From: JAOUGY01 sp963825585 | Lineage (GTDB): Bacteria > Actinomycetota > Acidimicrobiia > Spongiisociales > ZC4RG35 | Direction of reading: 5' to 3' | Assembly: GCA_963825585.1 (NCBI GenBank) | Contig: CAWGTX010000001.1 | Span: 434,001-498,000 of the forward strand | Length of the DNA: 64,000 nucleotides | Part shown: positions 7,949-16,661 of the stretch, piece by piece | Position numbering within the stretch: position 1 is the first letter of the stretch | Layout: every line of letters begins with the position of its first letter | Position numbers and translations under genes: made by a program | Notes under the pieces: model-generated | Seen by the model: only the letters and a program-made list of their open reading frames with translations | Told to the model about the DNA's origin: nothing | The model's database searches: none

Positions 7949-9109
7949 TCAGGTCAACACGCCGGGCGGGGGGAGCATCTCGCCCAGCCAGACGGGGCGT
8001 TCCACCGCTGTAGCGACCGGAATCGGCACGATCCGCTCGGTGGTCGACAGCTCGCCGGCTGCCGCAGCCAGAGTGTCGGGTTCGCCGAGAACGTGCCAGC
8101 GGGTGATGCCGGGGAACCGGCCGGCGTCGCGAAGGGTTGCGCGCAGAGCGTCGTTGCCGGCGTCGAGCCAGGTTGCGACACCCAGGTCGTCGCCGCCACC
8201 GAGACGGTGGATGATCGGGCTCTCGGCGAGCATCCGGCGCCCGGCCCTGTGGCGGAGGTCCATGAACATGAACAGGTTCCCGGGGACGTGGGATCGGGAG
8301 ATGGTGCCGCCCCACTTCGCCTTGAACCACACCGGGCCCTTGCCGAGAAACGGTAGTGATCGCCCCAGGGAGACCGACGTCTTGCCGAGTTCGACTCCCC
8401 GTTCCAGGCTGCGGACCAGCAGAGCGGCGGTCACTCGCTTCTGGCGGACCGCCTCGTCGGCGTTCAGAATCCCCAGGTTCTGTAGCTCGTAGCGGTCATC
8501 GGCTGCCACGTTGCTGATCCCGGCCACCCAGGCGCCATCTATGTCGGCGCACACCAGTTCCCCGCCCCGGTCGAGTTCCCGCAGCATGTGCTCGGCCGAA
8601 CGGATGATGCCGTCGTCGGGGAACCGCTGGGCGACCAGCGGCTTGTAGTGGTGGGCGTGGAATTCGCGCACCTCGTTGGGATCGGTGGTGACTCGGTAGG
8701 TGAAGCGCGCCTTGCGGATCCTCCGGAAGTCCTCTCGGGTCGTCGATGTCAGGAGGTCAGATCGCAGGGTGTCCACGTCGGAGGGTAGATGACGGGTGAC
8801 GTCGACCAGCGGTGGCACCGGGACTCCTCGCTGGAGGTGCTCGTCGATGCGGGGTGCCACCTCGGACAGCCGCAGGATCGCCAGACCTCCCGAGGCGCCG
8901 ATCTGGGTGACGCGGTCAGGGATACGGCCCTGAAGGACGTAGCCGGAGTCGGTGGGAAGGGCGTCGTGTCCGGCGAAGAACGGAGCGATACTCGGCGCCC
9001 GGCGCTCGGAACCGGCGATCCACACCTTCCCGCCCGTTCCCTCATAGGTTGCGCTGCGCTGTGCGAACCGCAGAACCAGTGCGCGCGCTGCATCCGCGAT
9101 CGAGCTCAA
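7949..9109 (-). CDS. GNAT/FemAB-like acyltransferase-fold protein
   Basis: A 386-residue soluble protein starting at a TTG (9109). The central part reads like a GNAT/BioF2-type domain: TTREDFRRIRKARFTYRVTT, FHAHHYKPLVAQRF, GGELVCADIDGAWVAGISN, then a helical LLVRSLERGVELGKTSVSLG and FKAKWGGTISRS. This order resembles FemAB-like proteins, where an aminoacyl or acyl donor is transferred to an amine. The C-terminal ~100 residues (from about AESPIIHRLGG) look like an extra domain. No acetyl-CoA P-loop of the R/Q-x-x-G-x-A type is clear, so the donor is uncertain. It stands alone between the transposase remnant and the AraC gene. Confidence 0.6.
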   Translation of the reverse strand: MSSIADAARALVLRFAQRSATYEGTGGKVWIAGSERRAPSIAPFFAGHDALPTDSGYVLQGRIPDRVTQIGASGGLAILRLSEVAPRIDEHLQRGVPVPPLVDVTRHLPSDVDTLRSDLLTSTTREDFRRIRKARFTYRVTTDPNEVREFHAHHYKPLVAQRFPDDGIIRSAEHMLRELDRGGELVCADIDGAWVAGISNVAADDRYELQNLGILNADEAVRQKRVTAALLVRSLERGVELGKTSVSLGRSLPFLGKGPVWFKAKWGGTISRSHVPGNLFMFMDLRHRAGRRMLAESPIIHRLGGGDDLGVATWLDAGNDALRATLRDAGRFPGITRWHVLGEPDTLAAAAGELSTTERIVPIPVATAVERPVWLGEMLPPPGVLT

Positions 9110-9394
9110 CCCTCACCCCCCAGGGACGCATGGAGCGTGTTCTCTGCGAAGCTCAACGGCATCGGCAGACCTCGCAGCCAGTTGGAGCGCATCGTCTCCT
9201 CACTTCTGTCGCACGTACCTGCTCACGACGTTCGACGTTAGTGGTCGCCGAGCGAAGCGCCATCTCGGCACGGGCGGGCACCGCGCTGGGCGGCTCGCTC
9301 GCAGGCGGGTGGCGCACCCAGGGGCGTCGGCACCGGGGGTGTCCACATGTACGCGCTGGGGCCGACAGTGAACGAGCACCGTTAGCCTCAGAGG

Positions 9395-9835
9395 ATGACC
9401 CCAGCAGACCTCGAGAATCTGGCGCATCTCCGTCGGGCGCGCGACCTGATGGATCGCGAGTATGCCCGTCCGCTCGACGTCGCCGAGATCGCCCGGGCCG
9501 CGCTCATGTCGCCCGCTCACTTCTCCCGGCGGTTCAGATACGTGTACGGCGAGACGCCGTACACGTATCTGATGACCCGGCGCATCGAGCGGGCACAGGC
9601 ACTGTTGCGTACGGGCGAGATGTCGGTCACCGATGTGTGTATGGCCGTGGGCTGTACGTCGCTCGGGTCGTTCAGCGCTCGATTCGCGGAGGTCGTGGGC
9701 GAGACACCTTCGGCCTACAAGGCCCGCGACCACAGCGGTCTGGTGGGGGTGCCGGGTTGCATCGCCCGCGACATGACCCGCCCCAGCAGGAAACCGAGCA
9801 CGATCGAAGAAGCAATGTCAGCGGGCGTACCGTAG
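9395..9835 (+). CDS. AraC-family transcriptional regulator (HTH-only)
   Basis: A 146-residue protein consisting mainly of the AraC double HTH: LRRARDLMDREYARPLDVAE, then MSPAHFSRRFRYVYGETPY, then RRIERAQALLRTGEMSVTDV and GCTSLGSFSARFAEVVGETP. It has no N-terminal sensor cupin. The VOC protein gene starts 9 bp after its stop. AraC-VOC pairs are common in actinobacteria, where the small VOC protein may bind the effector or be the regulated enzyme. The tail after residue ~115 is probably disordered. Confidence 0.93.
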   Translation: MTPADLENLAHLRRARDLMDREYARPLDVAEIARAALMSPAHFSRRFRYVYGETPYTYLMTRRIERAQALLRTGEMSVTDVCMAVGCTSLGSFSARFAEVVGETPSAYKARDHSGLVGVPGCIARDMTRPSRKPSTIEEAMSAGVP

Positions 9836-9844
9836 GTTGGCGGC

Positions 9845-10258
9845 ATGGACATCACGCTCTCCCAGTGCTTCATCATCGTCACCGATCCCGATGCTGCCCT
9901 GGCGTTCTATCGCGACGCTCTCGGGCTGGGCCTTCGCAACGACGTGGCCAACGGCGGGTTCCGGTGGATCACCGTCGGTGCCGCCTCCCAGCCCGGCGTG
10001 TCGATCGTGCTCACCAACTACCTCAATGGGTCGCCCGCCGACCTCGATGCCGTGACCGGCCTCGTGGCGAAAGGGGCGCTGAACGGCGTCCACTTCCACA
10101 CCGGCGACCTCGACGCCACCTTCGCCAGGGTGCGGGAATGGGGTGGGGAGATCGTGTCCGAGCCCGCCGACCAGCCGTGGGGTACCCGTGACTTCGCCGT
10201 TCGTGACCCATCCGGCAATCTCATCCGTATCGACCAGCCGCCCGCCTCGTGGTCCTGA
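9845..10258 (+). CDS. VOC-family (glyoxalase/bleomycin resistance-like) protein
   Basis: A 137-residue single-chain VOC protein with two beta-alpha-beta-beta-beta repeats: SQCFIIVTDPDAALAFYRDA, then FRWITVGAASQPGVSIVL, then GVHFHTGDLDATFARVREWG and FAVRDPSGNLIRID. Members bind a metal ion or small hydrophobic ligands, and the reaction cannot be named from sequence. It is 9 bp downstream of the AraC gene, so the two are presumably co-expressed. Its stop overlaps a possible upstream start of the UvrA-like gene. Confidence 0.9.
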   Translation: MDITLSQCFIIVTDPDAALAFYRDALGLGLRNDVANGGFRWITVGAASQPGVSIVLTNYLNGSPADLDAVTGLVAKGALNGVHFHTGDLDATFARVREWGGEIVSEPADQPWGTRDFAVRDPSGNLIRIDQPPASWS

Positions 10259-10284
10259 TGTCGAAAGCCGGTAGCGTGGATCGA

Positions 10285-12630
10285 ATGCACGCTGCAGACA
10301 GCCACGACTTCATCCGCGTCACCGGCGCCCGCGAGAACAACCTCAAGGACGTGAGCGTCGAGATCCCCAAGCGCCGACTCACCGTATTCACGGGGGTGTC
10401 TGGGTCCGGCAAGAGCTCGCTCGTCTTCGACACGATCGCCGCCGAGTCCCAGCGCCTGATCAACGACACCTACAGCACGTTCGTGCAGGGGTTCATGGCG
10501 AAGATGGCGCGGCCCGAGGTCGATGTCCTGGAGGGATTGACCACAGCGATCATCGTCGACCAGGAGCGCATGGGAGCCGATCCCCGCTCGACCGTCGGCA
10601 CCGCAACCGACGCCAACGCCATGCTCCGCATCCTGTTCAGTCGTCTCGGCCAACCCCACATCGGCTCACCCAACGCCTTCTCGTTCAACGTGCCGTCGAT
10701 CACGGCCAGCGGGTCGATCCAGAAGGGCGAGGGCAAGCGCGAGAAGGTCACCTTCACCCGCACCGGCGGCATGTGCCCCAACTGCGAAGGGCGCGGCATC
10801 GTCCCCGACATCGAGCTGGCCGAGCTGTTCGACGAATCCAAGTCGTTGGTCGAGGGAGCGATCACGATCCCCGGCTACACAGCCGACGGGTGGATGGTGG
10901 CCTCGTACATCGAGTCGGGCTTTCTCGATCCAAACAAGCCGATCCGCGACTTCACCGAGGCCGAACGCAACGACTTCCTCTACAAGGAGCCGGTGAAGGT
11001 CGCGATGAAGGGAATCAACGCCACGTACGAGGGCCTGATCCCGAAAGTCCAGAAGTCCTTCTTCTCCAAGGATCGGGACGCACTACAGCCTCACATCCGG
11101 GCGTTCGTCGATCGCGCCGCGACCTTCGCACCCTGCCCTGTCTGCGACGGCACCCGGCTCAGCGAGGCGGCCCGTTCGTCCAGGATCTCAGGCATCAGCA
11201 TCGCCGACGCCTGCGCCATGCAGATCAGCGACCTGGCCGAATGGGTGCGCTCACTCGACGAGCTGTCGGTGGCCCCGCTGTTGGCAGCGCTCCGGCATCT
11301 CCTCGACTCGTTCGTCGATATCGGCCTCGGCTACCTTTCGCTGGAGCGGCCGTCGGGGACGCTGTCGGGTGGTGAGGCGCAACGCACCAAGATGATCCGC
11401 CACCTCGGGTCGGCGCTCACCGACGTGACGTACGTGTTCGACGAGCCCACCATCGGCCTGCACCCCCACGACATTCAGCGGATGAACGAGCTCCTCCGTC
11501 AGCTGCGCGACAAGGGCAACACGGTCCTGGTGGTCGAACACAAGCCCGAGGTGATCCGGATCGCCGACCATGTCATCGACCTGGGCCCCGGCGCCGGAAC
11601 GGCCGGTGGCGAGGTGGTGTTCGAGGGCACGGTCGACGAGTTGCGCGACACCGACACCCTCACCGGTCGCCATCTCGGCTATCGCGTCTCACTCAAACCA
11701 GGCACCCGCAAGCCTTCGGGCGTCCTGGAGATCCGCAATGCCACCATGCACAACCTGCAGAACGTCGACGTCGATGTCCCCCTGGGTGTGCTGTGTGTGG
11801 TGACCGGCGTCGCCGGATCCGGCAAGAGCTCGCTGATCCACGGATCGGTTCCCAAGGGTGCCGGCGTGGTGTCGATCGACCAGACCCCGATCCGCGGCTC
11901 CCGACGCTCAAACCCGGCTACCTACACCGACATGCTGGAGCCGATCCGCAAGGCGTTCGCCAAGGCCAACGGGGTCAAGCCCGCGCTCTTCAGCGCCAAC
12001 TCCGAAGGCGCCTGCCCAGCCTGCAACGGCACCGGCGTCATCGATACCCAGCTCGGTTTCATGAACACGGTGAGCACCCCGTGTGAGGAGTGCGAGGGCA
12101 AGCGCTTCGACCAGAGCGTGTTGCAGTATCGACTCGGTGGCAAGGACATCACCGAGGTGCTCGGGATGCCGGTGTCCGAGGCCATCGGGTTCTTCGGGTC
12201 CGGCGAAGGCAAGGTCCCGGCTGTGGAGAAGATCCTGGCCCGCATGGCCGACGTGGGTCTCGGCTACCTCACCCTTGGCCAGCCGCTCAACACACTGTCG
12301 GGCGGCGAACGCCAGCGGCTCAAGCTGGCGATCCAGATGGCGACAGACAGCGCCATCTACGTTCTCGATGAGCCCACCAGCGGCCTCCACCTCGCCGACG
12401 TGTCGCAGCTCCTCGAACTCCTCGACAGGTTGGTCGACGCCGGCAAGTCGGTGATCGTCATCGAACACCACCAGGCGGTGATGGCGCACGCAGACTGGAT
12501 CATCGACCTCGGTCCGGGGGCGGGCCACGATGGAGGGCGCATCGTCTTCGAGGGCACTCCTGCCGACCTCGTCGCCGACGGGTCCACTCTCACCGGCCAG
12601 CACCTCTCCGAGTACGTGGGCGTCGGTTGA
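10285..12630 (+). CDS. UvrA-like ABC ATPase (short excinuclease A paralogue)
   Basis: A 781-residue protein with two ABC cassettes: Walker A GVSGSGKSS and signature LSGGEAQR in the first half, GVAGSGKSS and LSGGERQRL in the second. The zinc-finger Cys pairs are MCPNCEGRG, APCPVCDGTR and ACPACNGTG with TPCEECEGK. It is ~160-180 residues shorter than housekeeping UvrA, as in the UvrA-paralogue group (DrrC-like) that lacks much of the insertion and UvrB-interaction region. Such paralogues occur as DNA-lesion recognition or drug-resistance factors. ATG 10285 gives the usual N-terminus (HAADSHDFIRVTGARENNLK). An ATG at 10258 overlapping the VOC stop is an alternative. Proximity to the VOC gene suggests an AraC-VOC-UvrA unit. 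Confidence 0.93.
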   Translation: MHAADSHDFIRVTGARENNLKDVSVEIPKRRLTVFTGVSGSGKSSLVFDTIAAESQRLINDTYSTFVQGFMAKMARPEVDVLEGLTTAIIVDQERMGADPRSTVGTATDANAMLRILFSRLGQPHIGSPNAFSFNVPSITASGSIQKGEGKREKVTFTRTGGMCPNCEGRGIVPDIELAELFDESKSLVEGAITIPGYTADGWMVASYIESGFLDPNKPIRDFTEAERNDFLYKEPVKVAMKGINATYEGLIPKVQKSFFSKDRDALQPHIRAFVDRAATFAPCPVCDGTRLSEAARSSRISGISIADACAMQISDLAEWVRSLDELSVAPLLAALRHLLDSFVDIGLGYLSLERPSGTLSGGEAQRTKMIRHLGSALTDVTYVFDEPTIGLHPHDIQRMNELLRQLRDKGNTVLVVEHKPEVIRIADHVIDLGPGAGTAGGEVVFEGTVDELRDTDTLTGRHLGYRVSLKPGTRKPSGVLEIRNATMHNLQNVDVDVPLGVLCVVTGVAGSGKSSLIHGSVPKGAGVVSIDQTPIRGSRRSNPATYTDMLEPIRKAFAKANGVKPALFSANSEGACPACNGTGVIDTQLGFMNTVSTPCEECEGKRFDQSVLQYRLGGKDITEVLGMPVSEAIGFFGSGEGKVPAVEKILARMADVGLGYLTLGQPLNTLSGGERQRLKLAIQMATDSAIYVLDEPTSGLHLADVSQLLELLDRLVDAGKSVIVIEHHQAVMAHADWIIDLGPGAGHDGGRIVFEGTPADLVADGSTLTGQHLSEYVGVG

Positions 12631-12743
12631 CGCCCGCTTTGGGCGGCGTTCGAACACCTCTCGTCAGCGTGTCGATCTCGGGTGCTGCCTTTCGACCTGT
12701 TGTCGAAACTGGCCCGGCCGGGTCCGGATGAGAGGAGTACATC

Positions 12744-12970
12744 GTGAGGTCGTGGAGTTCGAGGAGACGCGCACGGGTGCCCCCCGTGCTCGTCGCTTCC
12801 GAGGAGGGTGGAGCCCCGGCCGTCGCCTGGGACGACGTCTTCTTCCACCGGACCGACGACTTGACCCCGCCGAACATGCCCTTCGCCACCATCGTCACGA
12901 AGGACTACCCGAGCTTCGACGAGCAATCGAATCTCGACCGCAATGGCGCGTTTCGGCTCGATCTCCCGAT
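12744..12970 (+). pseudogene. DUF6194-family gene, N-terminal fragment
   Basis: The frame contains VAWDDVFFHRTDDL, then PPNMPFATIVTKDYPSFDEQ, then SNLDRNGAFRLDL, a close match to the conserved core of DUF6194 proteins (FF..PDG..P..PFATIVTKDYP....SRLDRPGAFR). After FRLDLPI the match stops and the same frame becomes Arg/Gly-rich. The rest of DUF6194 (VIAHPVYG, WLAVVNP) is not recognisable in any frame. I read this as a truncated or frameshifted remnant. The function of the family is unknown. Confidence 0.6.
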
Positions 12971-13107
12971 CCGTTTCCGACGGCGCCACGTTGCGTTGGC
13001 CGGATGCCGCCGAAATGGTGCGCCGCTCGGAAGGGCGACGGCCCGAGCCGGAGTGGAGCAGGTCGACATCCGGAGCGGCCTTGGGATACGTCTCGTTCGA
13101 CTTGTCA

Positions 13108-13385
13108 CACCGTTCATCTGCGGGACCTGTGGTGTGCAGTACGACGAAGCGGACTCGCCACCTGAACGGTGTGTGATCTGCGGTGACGCCCGATAGGCCA
13201 GCGGTCGTTGCTGGTCACCTACCGCGAGGGCAACCTGTTGTGGGACGGCGGGTTCGTGGACGAGGCCGCGTGCGAGGCGGTGGAACGTCACGGTGGGCAG
13301 GCGGTGGTATCGGGGTCCCACCCTCACTTCTACGGTGTGATCACCGAATGGGCGGATCGGTTCACCTTTCCCGAGCGCATTTCGA
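13108..13385 (+). pseudogene. MBL-fold hydrolase, decayed fragment
   Basis: One frame gives a rubredoxin-like opening FICGTCGVQYDEADSPPERC, then VICGDAR and a stop at 13194-13196. The next frame then gives QRSLLVTYREGNLLWDGGFV, AVERHGGQAVVSGSHPHFYG and VITEWADRF. In intact relatives these two blocks belong to one MBL-fold protein, separated by ~45 residues that are missing here, and the metal-binding motif SHPHYY would be followed by a long domain that is also missing. So the gene carries at least an internal deletion and a 3' truncation. It lies directly after the DUF6194 fragment, marking 12.7-13.4 kb as a decay zone. Confidence 0.65.
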
Positions 13386-13416
13386 GCGCAACCAGCTGTC
13401 GCCGGCGCCCGAGGGA

Positions 13417-13770
13417 TCAGGCGCCGATCTCCGCCAGCCGGGCCTCGATGAGCCGCCTCAGCACGGTCTCGGGCAACGGGCTGTCGATGGCGAAGCGGAG
13501 CGCACCCTTCGAGCTTTCGTAGTCCTCGATCACGGCTGGGTCGATCGAGTCGAGGACGCTTCCGCTGAAAGGCATGTAGGTGAGGTGGCCCTTGGCCGCA
13601 CCGAACCCGGCCACCGCCTTGCCCTTCACCCGGAAGGCAGGCAGACCGTACGAGAGCCCTTCCTCGGCATCGGGGAGGATGGCGCGGATGGAACGCCGTA
13701 CGGCCTCCAGGGTCCTCCGCTTCGCCCCGTCGAGTGTCGCCAGGTATTCGTCGATCGGGTTGGCCGACAT
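13417..13770 (-). CDS. DUF1801 (YdhG-like) domain protein
   Basis: A 117-residue protein matching the DUF1801/YdhG fold: PIDEYLATLDGAKRRTLEAV, then ILPDAEEGLSYGLPAFRVKG, KAVAGFGAAKGHLTYMPFSG and LPETVLRRLIEARLAEI. B. subtilis members of this fold include the Fur-regulated frataxin-like iron chaperone, but most actinobacterial copies are uncharacterised, so an iron role is only a possibility. It is a single gene convergent with the decayed MBL fragment. A second, more divergent DUF1801 gene lies at 28056-28421. Confidence 0.88.
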   Translation of the reverse strand: MSANPIDEYLATLDGAKRRTLEAVRRSIRAILPDAEEGLSYGLPAFRVKGKAVAGFGAAKGHLTYMPFSGSVLDSIDPAVIEDYESSKGALRFAIDSPLPETVLRRLIEARLAEIGA

Positions 13771-13856
13771 GATGCGCTCCGGTGATCAGGTGCTCCGCCG
13801 AGCATATGCGTTGCTCGGGCGGGTTGAGGTGTGCGAGCGGCCAGAGGCACGGTCCG

Positions 13857-14732
13857 TCAGCGCCTGGGTGGGCGGAGCACCAGCTCAGGGGTGGCTCGCT
13901 TGTACTCCTGGTACCCGGGCTCGTCACCCCACCGTTTGTCGGCACGTTTCTCGAGCATGGGGACGCCGCTGACCCGCGTGATGAGCAGGAACACGAAGAT
14001 CGGCGAGATCAGCACCGCCCACCGCCACCCCGACAGGATCGGGATCGCCATGATGGCGATGCCGACCCACAGGGTGATCTCGCCGAAGTAGTTCGGGTGA
14101 CGTGACCAGGCCCACAGACCGGTGTCGATGTACTGGCCCTCGTTCGCCGGGTCCTTCTTGAAGGCGGACTTCTGGCGGTCGGCCATCACCTCGATGGCGA
14201 ACCCGGCGGCCCACACCGCCATGCCGACGATCGCCACCCATCCGAGCGGTTGGCGGTCTTCGCTCGTGATGATGGCCAGGGCGGCGGCCGCGGTCAGCAA
14301 CACCCACAGTCCCTGCAGTGTCCAGGTCATCAGGAATCGGATGGCGCTCTGCTTGATCTGGTCGAACCGGCCGTCCTTGCCGTCGCGACGGATCCGGCGG
14401 TAGAGGAAGCTGCCCAGTCGCGCCGCCCACACTGCCACCATCACCGCAACGATGATTGCTCGGGCGTCGAGGTCGGGGCTCAGCGCCACGGCCAGCACGA
14501 TGATGCTGATGTAGGTGATGGAGCCGGTGAGGTCGTAGAAACGTTCGGTCTTGGCCGCGTTCGCAGGCACGAACGCAACCCAGTTGATGAGATAGGCAGC
14601 CAGTCCGCACAGAGCGAACACGGGGAGGCGTCCCGCTTCGGCGCTGCCGTCACTCCCGGCCCAGGCAACGAGGGCACCGATGATGACTGCGACGACGATT
14701 CCGAGTATCGAGTTGCGGGTCTGGTCCTCCAT
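13857..14732 (-). CDS. DUF1295 membrane protein (steroid 5-alpha-reductase-like)
   Basis: A 291-residue protein with about seven membrane helices. The diagnostic C-terminal part reads GQYIDTGLWAWSRHPNYFGE, a hallmark of DUF1295 and of the related isoprenylcysteine methyltransferase/5-alpha-reductase superfamily, followed by PMLEKRADKRWG and YQEYKRATPELVL. The earlier RFYDLTGSITYISI motif is also typical of DUF1295. Members are thought to reduce double bonds of steroid-like or isoprenoid substrates with NADPH, but few have been tested. It is a single gene, divergent from the esterase at 14837. Confidence 0.9.
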   Translation of the reverse strand: MEDQTRNSILGIVVAVIIGALVAWAGSDGSAEAGRLPVFALCGLAAYLINWVAFVPANAAKTERFYDLTGSITYISIIVLAVALSPDLDARAIIVAVMVAVWAARLGSFLYRRIRRDGKDGRFDQIKQSAIRFLMTWTLQGLWVLLTAAAALAIITSEDRQPLGWVAIVGMAVWAAGFAIEVMADRQKSAFKKDPANEGQYIDTGLWAWSRHPNYFGEITLWVGIAIMAIPILSGWRWAVLISPIFVFLLITRVSGVPMLEKRADKRWGDEPGYQEYKRATPELVLRPPRR

Positions 14733-14836
14733 GCGCCCAACCCTAGGGCGTGGGGTCGGTGACCGTCAGTCGGATCGCTGACGACAGCGTTCGTTCGACT
14801 CTGGCATCCGGTCACCGGCGGTCCGAGACTGGGAGC

Positions 14837-15850
14837 ATGTGGGATCTGTGGTCGGCTTTGGTGCTTTTCGGATCGGGTCTCGTGGGTGTCCTGAGAGCGG
14901 TTGGTCATCGACTGCTCGCAGGCCCGACTGTCGCCGGGTGGACCTGGTCGATGGAGCTACGAAGGGCGGCTCTCGCTGCACTCATCCAGAAGGCGATCGC
15001 CCAGGCCGAGAAAGGGCACCCCTCCGCACGACTCGCCCTACCGGCCTTCGTCCCGAGATCGTTGCGCCGCCGGGTGACAGCGGTCGAGGCGGTCTCGGGC
15101 GGTGTTCTCGGCGAGTGGATCCGCCCTCGGACCGGCGACGGGACAGGCCCGGTTCTGCTGTATCTGCACGGGGGCGGTTACGTGACAGGAACCCCGGCGA
15201 TGGAACGGGCGTTCATCGCCTCCATCGCACTCGCCGCAGGTGCCGGCCACGTCTTCTCGGCCGACTACCGGCTGGCCCCTCGGTATCGATTTCCTGCTGC
15301 GGTCGACGATGCGGTGGCCGCCTACCGGGGAATGCTGGAGGGCGGGGTCGACCCGGCCCGGCTCGTGGTCGTGGGCGACTCCGCTGGGGGCGGTCTCGGA
15401 ATGGCGCTGCTGGTCCGACTCCGGGATGGCGGTGAGCCGCTGCCGGCAGGTGCCGTTCTCTTCTCGCCCTGGGTCGATCTCGCCAACATGGCCGCCACCT
15501 TCGTCTCGAACGCGTCAACCGACTACCTCCCGCCGATGACCGGCCGCGCCGCCGTCGAGTACCTGGGTGGAGCCGACCCCACCGAGCCCACCGCCTCGCC
15601 GATCCACGCCGACCTCACCGGGCTTCCCCCGCTGCTGGTTCTGGCCGGGGGCCGGGAGATGATCCTCGCGGACTCGACCCGGTTGGTCGACCGCGCCCGG
15701 GCGCACGGCGTCGACGTTGAACTGCGCATCGAGTCGGACATGTTCCATGTGTGGCCGGTGGTCGTTCCTCGCCATCCGGCGTCGCTCCGAGCCGTGGCCG
15801 TCGCCGGCGACTGGATCCGGGCCCGCACTGATCGTCGGTGCGTGGACTGA
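14837..15850 (+). CDS. Alpha/beta hydrolase (HSL/GDXG-type esterase)
   Basis: A 337-residue serine esterase of the hormone-sensitive-lipase family. HGGGYVTG (from residue 111) forms the oxyanion hole and GDSAGGG carries the nucleophile Ser182. An Asp in GGREMILADS and the His in MFHVWPVV complete the triad. ADYRLAPRYRFPAAVDD is the family signature before the nucleophile elbow. The N-terminal cap is helical. ATG 14837 is preceded by GGGAG. Such enzymes hydrolyse short- to medium-chain acyl esters. The gene is isolated, with the GNAT gene starting 48 bp downstream. Confidence 0.94.
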   Translation: MWDLWSALVLFGSGLVGVLRAVGHRLLAGPTVAGWTWSMELRRAALAALIQKAIAQAEKGHPSARLALPAFVPRSLRRRVTAVEAVSGGVLGEWIRPRTGDGTGPVLLYLHGGGYVTGTPAMERAFIASIALAAGAGHVFSADYRLAPRYRFPAAVDDAVAAYRGMLEGGVDPARLVVVGDSAGGGLGMALLVRLRDGGEPLPAGAVLFSPWVDLANMAATFVSNASTDYLPPMTGRAAVEYLGGADPTEPTASPIHADLTGLPPLLVLAGGREMILADSTRLVDRARAHGVDVELRIESDMFHVWPVVVPRHPASLRAVAVAGDWIRARTDRRCVD

Positions 15851-15898
15851 AGCGACCATCGTCGTGCATGCCGTTGAAGGCCGGTGTAGAAAGGTGCC

Positions 15899-16525
15899 GT
15901 GGTCGAACACTCTCAACCCCTCCCGGATGGCGCCGTGGCAACCGTGGTGCCGGCGAACCGAGCGTCGTGTGACGACCTCGACGTGATCTTCGGTACCAAG
16001 GGCTATCCCGCCCGGTGCCGCTGCCAGAAGTACAGAACGACCACCGAGGAGTGGTGGTACGACCCGATCCCGCTGGAGGAACGCATCTTCCGTCTCCGGC
16101 AACAGACCGACTGCGGTCAGGTGGACTCGGATGCGACCGCGGGCTTGGTGGCCTATCTGGGCGGTGAGCCGGTCGGTTGGTGTGCGGTAGCCCCCCGGAG
16201 TGAGTTCGTCCGCCTGGGGCAGACCCCCTGGACGGGAAGGTCGGAGGACAAAGCCGACGCCTCGGTGTGGGCGGTCACCTGTTTCGTGGTCCGGGCAGGC
16301 CACCGGGGGAGGGGAATCACCTATCCGCTCGCCGTGGCGTCGGTCGACTTCGCCCGATCACGGGGTGCGCGGGCGCTCGAGGCGTACGCCATGGATCCCG
16401 AGCCCGGCCAAACGGTGACCTGGGGCGAGATCCATGTCGGGCATCGCCGGGTGCTCGCCGCTGCCGGTTTCGCCGAGGCCCACCGCCCGTCCAAACGTCG
16501 GGTGGTCATGCGGGTCGACTTCTGA
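15899..16525 (+). CDS. GNAT-family N-acetyltransferase
   Basis: A 208-residue protein starting at a GTG. The N-terminal block has a Cys-rich YPARCRCQKY motif and WWYDPIPLEERIFRLRQQ, common in a subgroup of actinobacterial GNAT proteins. The acetyl-CoA core follows: GGEPVGWCAVAPRSEF, then VWAVTCFVVRAGHRGRGITY (V-x-x-x-x-R-G-x-G-x-x pyrophosphate loop) and LAVASVDFARSRGARALEAY. The C-terminus (LAAAGFAEAHRPSKRRVVMR) completes the fold. The substrate is unknown. It follows the esterase closely and may share its transcript. Confidence 0.88.
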   Translation: MVEHSQPLPDGAVATVVPANRASCDDLDVIFGTKGYPARCRCQKYRTTTEEWWYDPIPLEERIFRLRQQTDCGQVDSDATAGLVAYLGGEPVGWCAVAPRSEFVRLGQTPWTGRSEDKADASVWAVTCFVVRAGHRGRGITYPLAVASVDFARSRGARALEAYAMDPEPGQTVTWGEIHVGHRRVLAAAGFAEAHRPSKRRVVMRVDF

Positions 16526-16583
16526 GTGCGGGGCGAACGCCACGCCTACGCCGATTCCAAACCACCCGCTCTGGGGACGAAAC

Positions 16584-16600
16584 CGACACTTCTGGTGTCG
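16584..16600. terminator. Possible short bidirectional hairpin between convergent genes
   Basis: CGACAC-ttctg-GTGTCG is a perfect 6-bp stem in the 136-bp space between the convergent GNAT and yaaA genes, followed on the plus side by ATTCT. The stem is short and the T-tract weak, so the terminator call is tentative. Confidence 0.35.
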
Positions 16601-16661
16601 ATTCTGACCCACAACGGGTTGTTCGGGCCGGGTTGGCTGGGCGTCCCCCGTCGGCGGCCGG

